A DNA stretch of 64,000 bases from Phyllobacterium phragmitis (GTDB lineage Bacteria > Pseudomonadota > Alphaproteobacteria > Rhizobiales > Rhizobiaceae). Positions within the stretch are counted from its first letter, which is position 1, and every line of letters starts with the position of its first letter. The stretch spans positions 62,001 to 126,000 of the forward strand of contig NZ_PVBR01000012.1 in NCBI RefSeq assembly GCF_002980495.1, in the 5' to 3' direction. Below, piece by piece: positions 59,357 through 64,000 of the stretch. The notes below the pieces were generated by a model that was not told the DNA's origin, did no database searches, and worked only from the letters and a program-made list of their open reading frames with translations. Both the position numbers and the translations under genes were made by a program.

Positions 59357-60571
59357 ATGATCCAGCGCTTCGACGACGCCCGCGTCCTCATGTACAGCCA
59401 CGACACGTTCGGGCTCGGCCATCTGCGCCGTTGCCGCACCATCGCTCATTCGCTGGTCGAGGATTTCCACGGGCTGCAGGTCCTCATCATCTCAGGCGCC
59501 ACCATTGCCGGCGCCTTCGACTACAGAACGCGGGTCGACTTCGTCAAAACGCCCAGTGTCATCAAGCTCAGGAATGGCGAATACACCTCGATGGAGCGCC
59601 ACATCGACCTGAACGAAACCTTGAGGATGCGACAGGCCATCATCCGCCGCACCGCCGAGACCTTCCAGCCCGACATTTTCATCGTCGACAAGGAGCCCCT
59701 CGGGCTGCACGGCGAGATCGAAGGCACGCTGTCCTATCTCAAAGCGCGCGGTACGACCCTGGTCCTCGGCCTGCGCGAGGTGATGGATGCTCCCGACCTC
59801 CTGGAGGCGGAGTGGCAAAAGAACGACGTCATGCGCAAGATCGGATTGTTCTACGACATGATCTGGGCCTATGGCCCGCCCGACTTCTACAATCCGTTGG
59901 TCGGTCTGGACGTACCGCCGTCCATTCAGGCCAAGATGAAATTCGTTGGCTTCCTGCAGCGACGCCTTGCACGTGAGGAACTGCCCGGCCATAAGCCCGA
60001 AGGCGACTACATCCTTGTCACCACCGGCGGCGGCGGCGACGGCGCCGAGCTCATCCACGATGTCATCCATGCCTATCAGCAGGATCCCACCCTCCAGCAC
60101 AAGGCACTGATCGTGCTCGGCCCTTACATGCCCGCCCGCAAGCGGCAGAAGCTGATCCGCAAGAGCGTCGGCATCCCCTTCATCAGGATGATCGAGTTCG
60201 ACAACCGGATGGAGGAACTGATCGCCGGCGCCCGCGGGGTGGTGGCGATGGGCGGTTACAACACCTATTGCGAGATCCTGTCCTTCGACAAGCCGGCGCT
60301 GATCGTGCCGCGGGTAAGGCCGCGCCAGGAACAGTTGATCCGGGCGCGCCGCGCCGCCGAGCTTGGCCTGGTGCAGATGCTGTTGCCCGAGGAAGCCGAG
60401 GACGCACTGCGTTTCGCCGCCGCGCTGAAGGCGCTGCCGGACCGCCCCCGTCCCTCGCAAAGCGCCCCCGATCTCCGCCTCGAAGGCCTCGTCCATATTT
60501 CCGAGATCGTCGGCGAATGGCTGGAACACAGATCGACACGCCATCTCGCCCTCGTCGAAAGCGGGAGCTGA
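59357..60571 (+). CDS. Glycosyltransferase, GT-B fold, MurG/GT28-like
   Basis: The 404-residue protein has the glycine-rich N-terminal block SHDTFGLGHLRRCRTIAHSL (residues 14-33), a second domain starting VTTGGGGDGAELI (about 220) and the nucleotide-sugar site MGGYNTYCEILSFDKPALIV (about 300), as in MurG-type GTs. It is likely cytoplasmic or membrane-associated. The ATG at 59357 follows AGAGGTCC. A second protein of the same type is two genes downstream. The target polymer is unknown. Confidence 0.83.
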   Translation: MIQRFDDARVLMYSHDTFGLGHLRRCRTIAHSLVEDFHGLQVLIISGATIAGAFDYRTRVDFVKTPSVIKLRNGEYTSMERHIDLNETLRMRQAIIRRTAETFQPDIFIVDKEPLGLHGEIEGTLSYLKARGTTLVLGLREVMDAPDLLEAEWQKNDVMRKIGLFYDMIWAYGPPDFYNPLVGLDVPPSIQAKMKFVGFLQRRLAREELPGHKPEGDYILVTTGGGGDGAELIHDVIHAYQQDPTLQHKALIVLGPYMPARKRQKLIRKSVGIPFIRMIEFDNRMEELIAGARGVVAMGGYNTYCEILSFDKPALIVPRVRPRQEQLIRARRAAELGLVQMLLPEEAEDALRFAAALKALPDRPRPSQSAPDLRLEGLVHISEIVGEWLEHRSTRHLALVESGS

Positions 60572-60577
60572 CCCCTC

Positions 60578-61825
60578 GTGAAACCCCGCCGGAAGATCGT
60601 GGTCGTCCTCAAAGGATATCCGCGCCTGTCCGAAACCTTCATCGCCCAGGAACTTCTCGGCCTGGAACGTGCGGGGATCGAACTGGTCATCGTTGCGCTC
60701 AGGCGGCCCACCGACGCCAAGCGCCACCCGGTGCATGACGAGATAAAGGCTGCCGTCCACTATCTGCCCGAATATCTGCATGAGGAGCCGCTGCGGGTCC
60801 TTCGCTCGGTTCTGATCTGCCTTCCACGACCCGACTTCCGGCGGGCGCTCGGCGCACTGATCGCAGATCTTCGCCGCGACCCGACGCGCAACCGCATCCG
60901 CCGCTTCGGACAGGCTCTCGTTCTGGCCGTGGAATGGCCCGATGGAGCCGGCTGGCTGCATGCACATTTCGCGCACACACCGGCATCCGTCACCCGCTAT
61001 ACGAGCCTTCTTCGCGGCCAGCCCTGGACGTGCTCCGCCCATGCCAAGGACATCTGGACATCGGCGGACTGGGACCTGGCGGACAAGCTTGGCTCCGCCC
61101 GCTGGATGGTCACCTGCACGAAGACCGGCTTCGACCATTTGAAGAGCCTGGCAAACGGCAGTTCCCGCGTGCATCTCAGCTATCACGGGCTCGATCTTGC
61201 CCGCTTCGGAAACTTCGAGGGGTGGCGCGCGGCGCACGACGGCTCGGCCCCCGAGGAACCCGTGGTCATTCTCAGCGTCGGTCGAGCGGTGGAGAAGAAG
61301 GGATATGGGACGCTCCTGCAGGCGCTCGCCCTGCTGCCCCGCGATCTGGCGTGGCGCTTCGAGCATATCGGCGGCGGCGATCAGCTCGACCGGCTCAAGG
61401 CACTGGCGGAGAAGCTCGGCATCTCCGCACGCGTCTCGTGGAAGGGAGCCCTTGCACAGGAGGAGGTGCTTCAGCTTTATCGGCGCGCGGATATATTCGC
61501 TCTGGCCTGCCGTATCGCCGCGGATGGGGACAGGGACGGTCTGCCCAATGTTCTGGTGGAAGCCGCAAGCCAGCGACTGATCTGCGTGTCGACCAATGTT
61601 TCAGGCGTTCCCGAACTTCTCACGGATGGCGAGACCGGCCTGCTCGTTCCGCCTGATGATCCCGCCGCACTTGCGCGGGCACTGGAACGGGCAATCCGCG
61701 ATCCGGCCCTTCGCACGCGCCTCGGCAATGCCGCGGAGCAGCACGTCCGTGAGCATTTCGATCACATGTCGAGCATCGGCCAATTGAAGGACCTGTTCGA
61801 ACAGGAGTGGCAGGCAGCAAGATGA
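60578..61825 (+). CDS. Glycosyltransferase family 4 protein
   Basis: The 415-residue GT-B enzyme has the GT4 pattern KGYPRLSETFIAQELLGLER near the start, LSVGRAVEKKGYGTLLQAL (about 232), and DGLPNVLVEAASQRLICVST (about 320, with the EX7E donor site). A GTG start 6 bp after the previous stop is used. The last 4 bases overlap the next start, so the three glycosyltransferase genes form one operon. It probably adds a sugar to a surface or secreted polymer. Confidence 0.87.
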   Translation: MKPRRKIVVVLKGYPRLSETFIAQELLGLERAGIELVIVALRRPTDAKRHPVHDEIKAAVHYLPEYLHEEPLRVLRSVLICLPRPDFRRALGALIADLRRDPTRNRIRRFGQALVLAVEWPDGAGWLHAHFAHTPASVTRYTSLLRGQPWTCSAHAKDIWTSADWDLADKLGSARWMVTCTKTGFDHLKSLANGSSRVHLSYHGLDLARFGNFEGWRAAHDGSAPEEPVVILSVGRAVEKKGYGTLLQALALLPRDLAWRFEHIGGGDQLDRLKALAEKLGISARVSWKGALAQEEVLQLYRRADIFALACRIAADGDRDGLPNVLVEAASQRLICVSTNVSGVPELLTDGETGLLVPPDDPAALARALERAIRDPALRTRLGNAAEQHVREHFDHMSSIGQLKDLFEQEWQAAR

Positions 61826-62973
61826 TGCGGCCGCGCGTCTTCTTCTACGTCCAGCACCTGCTCGGCATCGGGCACCTGGCGCGTGCCAGCCGCATCGCCA
61901 TGGCGCTGGTCGCGGACGGTTTCGATGTCACCGTGGCTATGGGGGGCGTGCCGGTCGCCGGTTTCCCGGGACCGGACATCCGGACCGTGCAGCTACCACC
62001 CGTCATCACAGCCGATCATGGGTTTTCCGGCCTGGCGGATATCCAGGGAAACCCTGTCGATGACGCATTCAAGGAAAAGCGCTGCCGGATACTGCTGGAG
62101 GCGTTCGACAGTTGCAGGCCGGATATCGTCATCCTGGAAGCCTTTCCCTTCGGCCGCCGCCAGATGCGTTTCGAGCTCCTTCCCTTGCTCGAATCCATCA
62201 GCGCCATGTCACCGAAGCCGTTCGTCGTGGCATCGATACGCGACATCCTTCAGGAACGAACCAAGCCGGGCCGGAGCGAGGAAACCATCGGCCTCATCAA
62301 TGGATATTTCGATCTGGTGATGGTTCATGGCGACCCGACCTTTGCGACGCTCGACCAGACATTTCCTCTTGCCCATGAGATCGAGGCGAAAATCGCCTAT
62401 ACCGGTCTGGTGGCCGCGCCGCCGCCACTGCCCGCTTCACGGCGATTCGACGTTCTGATTTCCGTCGGCGGTGGTGCTGCCGGGAAAAATCTCGTCAGGT
62501 CGGCGGTTGCGGCGGCACGAAATACCGCTGCAGAAAAAAAATGGTGCCTGATATCAGGCCCTAATTTCCCGAAGGAAGAAATCGAGGCGACGCTTCGTGA
62601 AGCCCCGTCGAATCTGTCCATCTTCAAGTTCCGCGAGGATTTTGCCAGCCTTTTGACCGGCGCGCGGCTTTCCGTTTCGCAAGCTGGTTACAACACGGTG
62701 TGCGACATCCTGCGCGCCGGATGCCGCTCGCTGCTCATCCCATTCGCGTCAGGCGGTGAAACCGAGCAGACCACACGCGCAACAGGCCTTGAAAGGCTCC
62801 GTCTGGCGAACGTGCTGAGGGAGGACGAATTGACCTCGGCCAGCCTGGCGGCGGCGATCGAACACACCTCCACGGGGGAGCGCCAAATCCACAGTCTCGA
62901 TCTTGAAGGCGCACATGGCACGGCACGGATCTTACGCGAGCTGCTGGGCGTCAAACGGTCCCTATCAGCATGA
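61822..62973 (+). CDS. Glycosyltransferase, MurG/GT28-like
   Basis: The 383-residue protein has VQHLLGIGHLARASRIAMAL (residues 9-28), a second domain start LISVGGGAAGKNLVRSA (about 212) and SQAGYNTVCDILRAGCRSLL (about 287) followed by a GGETEQTTRA donor-site block. The ATG at 61822 overlaps the previous stop (ATGA); the GTG at 61807 is too close to its ribosome-binding site. It resembles the protein at 59357 in domain order. Its end overlaps the convergent methyltransferase gene by 23 bp. Confidence 0.84.
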   Translation: MMRPRVFFYVQHLLGIGHLARASRIAMALVADGFDVTVAMGGVPVAGFPGPDIRTVQLPPVITADHGFSGLADIQGNPVDDAFKEKRCRILLEAFDSCRPDIVILEAFPFGRRQMRFELLPLLESISAMSPKPFVVASIRDILQERTKPGRSEETIGLINGYFDLVMVHGDPTFATLDQTFPLAHEIEAKIAYTGLVAAPPPLPASRRFDVLISVGGGAAGKNLVRSAVAAARNTAAEKKWCLISGPNFPKEEIEATLREAPSNLSIFKFREDFASLLTGARLSVSQAGYNTVCDILRAGCRSLLIPFASGGETEQTTRATGLERLRLANVLREDELTSASLAAAIEHTSTGERQIHSLDLEGAHGTARILRELLGVKRSLSA

Positions 62974-63625
62974 AGCGGGTGTAGTTCTTCGTCGGCAATT
63001 CGCCGGAAAACCGCACCTCCCGCAGCGCCGCCATCTCCTCGAAAGCCGTAAGCGAAGCCACGCAATTGATATGGGACGGTTCGCTGAAATAGTCGTTCGA
63101 CTGCAAAAGAACACGCGTGCCTTCAGGCAGGATATCGAGCCAGCCGCGCACATCCGCTATATGTTCGCAGCTCGAGTTGATGACGAGATCGGGCTTAGCC
63201 GCCGCATAGTCGAGCGCGTACATGTCGCTCGTCAGCGCCTTGAACCGCTCTCCCGCCGACCGGTTCAGCGTTTCCGCGATCGCTGCCACATCGGGATCGA
63301 TGTCTATGCTTTCGATCATATCCATGTCGAAACGGGCATCGTCGAAAAACATTGCAGGCAGCACGCCGTACCACCCGCCCAGCACCCATACCCGCCCGAA
63401 CCGGCCCCCGCAGCTTTCGAAAAGCTTGTCGCGCGCCCACATTTTGCAAGCGACCTGCTTGTGATTGAATGCATTGGCGATTTCGGCCTCGGGATGGCGA
63501 GCGACAACACGGGCCAGTCCTTCGATCAGCGGGCTGGCGGCATAGGCTGCGATTCCTCTTGTCAGGTCGTAAGCGCGTTCGTGCCAGTCCTCGGCGAGGC
63601 GGTCTGTCCGGGTAGCATCCATCAT
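62951..63625 (-). CDS. Class I SAM-dependent methyltransferase-like protein
   Basis: The 224-residue protein contains VWVLGGWYGVLPAMFF (about residue 80) and MIESIDIDPDVAAIAETLNR (about 103-122), which fit SAM motifs I and II, and INSSCEHIADVRGWLD (about 155) in the position of motif IV. There is no close named family. It overlaps the end of the glycosyltransferase gene tail to tail and diverges from another methyltransferase-like gene at 63696. It may modify a polysaccharide or a small metabolite. Confidence 0.65.
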   Translation of the reverse strand: MMDATRTDRLAEDWHERAYDLTRGIAAYAASPLIEGLARVVARHPEAEIANAFNHKQVACKMWARDKLFESCGGRFGRVWVLGGWYGVLPAMFFDDARFDMDMIESIDIDPDVAAIAETLNRSAGERFKALTSDMYALDYAAAKPDLVINSSCEHIADVRGWLDILPEGTRVLLQSNDYFSEPSHINCVASLTAFEEMAALREVRFSGELPTKNYTRFMLIGTV

Positions 63626-63695
63626 GTGCCTGTTGTATGTTCAGTTTTTGAACGGCACAACACAATCTCACCTCCAGAAAAGTAAAAACGCATCC

Positions 63696-64000
63696 ATGGA
63701 TTCGAACACACAGGAAGCTTCTGCGCCGTTGGCCGATGGGCGGGATCTGCCGCATCTTTCGGGACCGGCTGCGTTCATCCGCCAGGTTCTTGCCGCTCAT
63801 TTCGTGCGCGACTGCCCACATATCGTGGAGATTGGCGGCCATATCAGGCCGGTGACCGAATTTCTGACACACAAGCCGCTTTCCGTTCTTTCGGTCGATC
63901 CGAAAACCCCTGCCTATGAGGCGGATGCGCTCAACAGCCATCCCTGCCGGGTTCGCCACATCCCGCGGAAGTTCCAGGAAGTCGATTACGATTATGTCGC
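63696..64000 (+). CDS. Methyltransferase-like protein, N-terminal part (cut by window edge)
   Basis: An open frame from the ATG at 63696 runs to the window end (101 codons). The peptide has GPAAFIRQVLAAHF and then HIVEIGGHIRPVTEFL, which looks like SAM motif I, followed by VLSVDPKTP. It is divergent from the methyltransferase-like gene at 62951. The ribosome-binding site is not strong (AGAAAAGTAAAAA upstream). Family assignment is tentative. Confidence 0.55.
   Translation, partial: MDSNTQEASAPLADGRDLPHLSGPAAFIRQVLAAHFVRDCPHIVEIGGHIRPVTEFLTHKPLSVLSVDPKTPAYEADALNSHPCRVRHIPRKFQEVDYDYV

Overview
This 64 kb window is chromosomal DNA from an alphaproteobacterium of the order Hyphomicrobiales (Rhizobiales), probably close to Brucella/Ochrobactrum or the Rhizobiaceae/Phyllobacteriaceae. 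The pointers are high-GC coding sequence, the many ABC, TRAP and TTT uptake systems under LacI, LysR and FadR-type regulators, the palindromic intergenic repeats typical of this order, the fused cysN/cysC gene, and a GH108 muramidase with a C-terminal membrane anchor. The species call is inference. No rRNA, tRNA, CRISPR array or intact insertion sequence was found.

Layout. 1-4.9 kb: a minus-strand sugar ABC operon (oxidoreductase, TIM-barrel isomerase, binding protein, start of a permease) facing a LacI-type regulator, with two operator-like palindromes between them. 5.4-12.9 kb: a divergent LysR and a five-gene operon made of a TAXI binding protein, a fused TRAP permease, an AtuA-family protein with its small partner, and a secreted 3-hydroxybutyrate-oligomer hydrolase. 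A gene stump with no start follows. 13.3-19.2 kb: a minus-strand ABC importer operon that ends in its own LacI regulator and a metallophosphoesterase, with a perfect 16-bp palindrome next to the first start codon. 19.8-20.4 kb: a vapBC toxin-antitoxin pair. 20.6-31.1 kb: two diverging operons. One has a split transketolase, an SDR, a TIM-barrel enzyme and a DhaK-DhaL kinase. The other has a TRAP importer, an LtnD-like dehydrogenase and a LysR regulator. Together they look like an undescribed route for a short sugar acid or ketose.

31.1-32.3 kb is an AT-rich stretch with small genes. 32.4-36.0 kb is the sulfate-activation operon cysD-cysNC-cysQ. 36.4-40.9 kb holds housekeeping-type genes (epimerase, LhgO-like oxidase, DMT transporter, pcm) with stumps of an ABC ATPase and of LigD. 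41.5-45.5 kb is an accessory patch: a membrane-anchored GH108 muramidase, a LuxR-type quorum regulator, and a leaderless protein made of two PA-IL (LecA)-like lectin domains, followed by a decayed glycosyltransferase. 45.5-46.9 kb: TetR, a deletion-scarred NmrA gene and a DUF1772 protein.

47.2-58.1 kb: a second catabolic locus, with FadR-type regulator plus acetolactate-synthase-like enzyme diverging from a dehydrogenase, a TRAP importer, a NIPSNAP protein, a second FadR regulator and a tripartite tricarboxylate transporter. 58.3 kb: an EF-hand periplasmic protein. 59.4-64 kb: the start of a polysaccharide cluster with three glycosyltransferases and two methyltransferase-like genes, the last cut by the window edge.

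The strongest candidates for new biology are the muramidase/LuxR/tandem-lectin patch and the DhaKL-transketolase-LtnD cluster.
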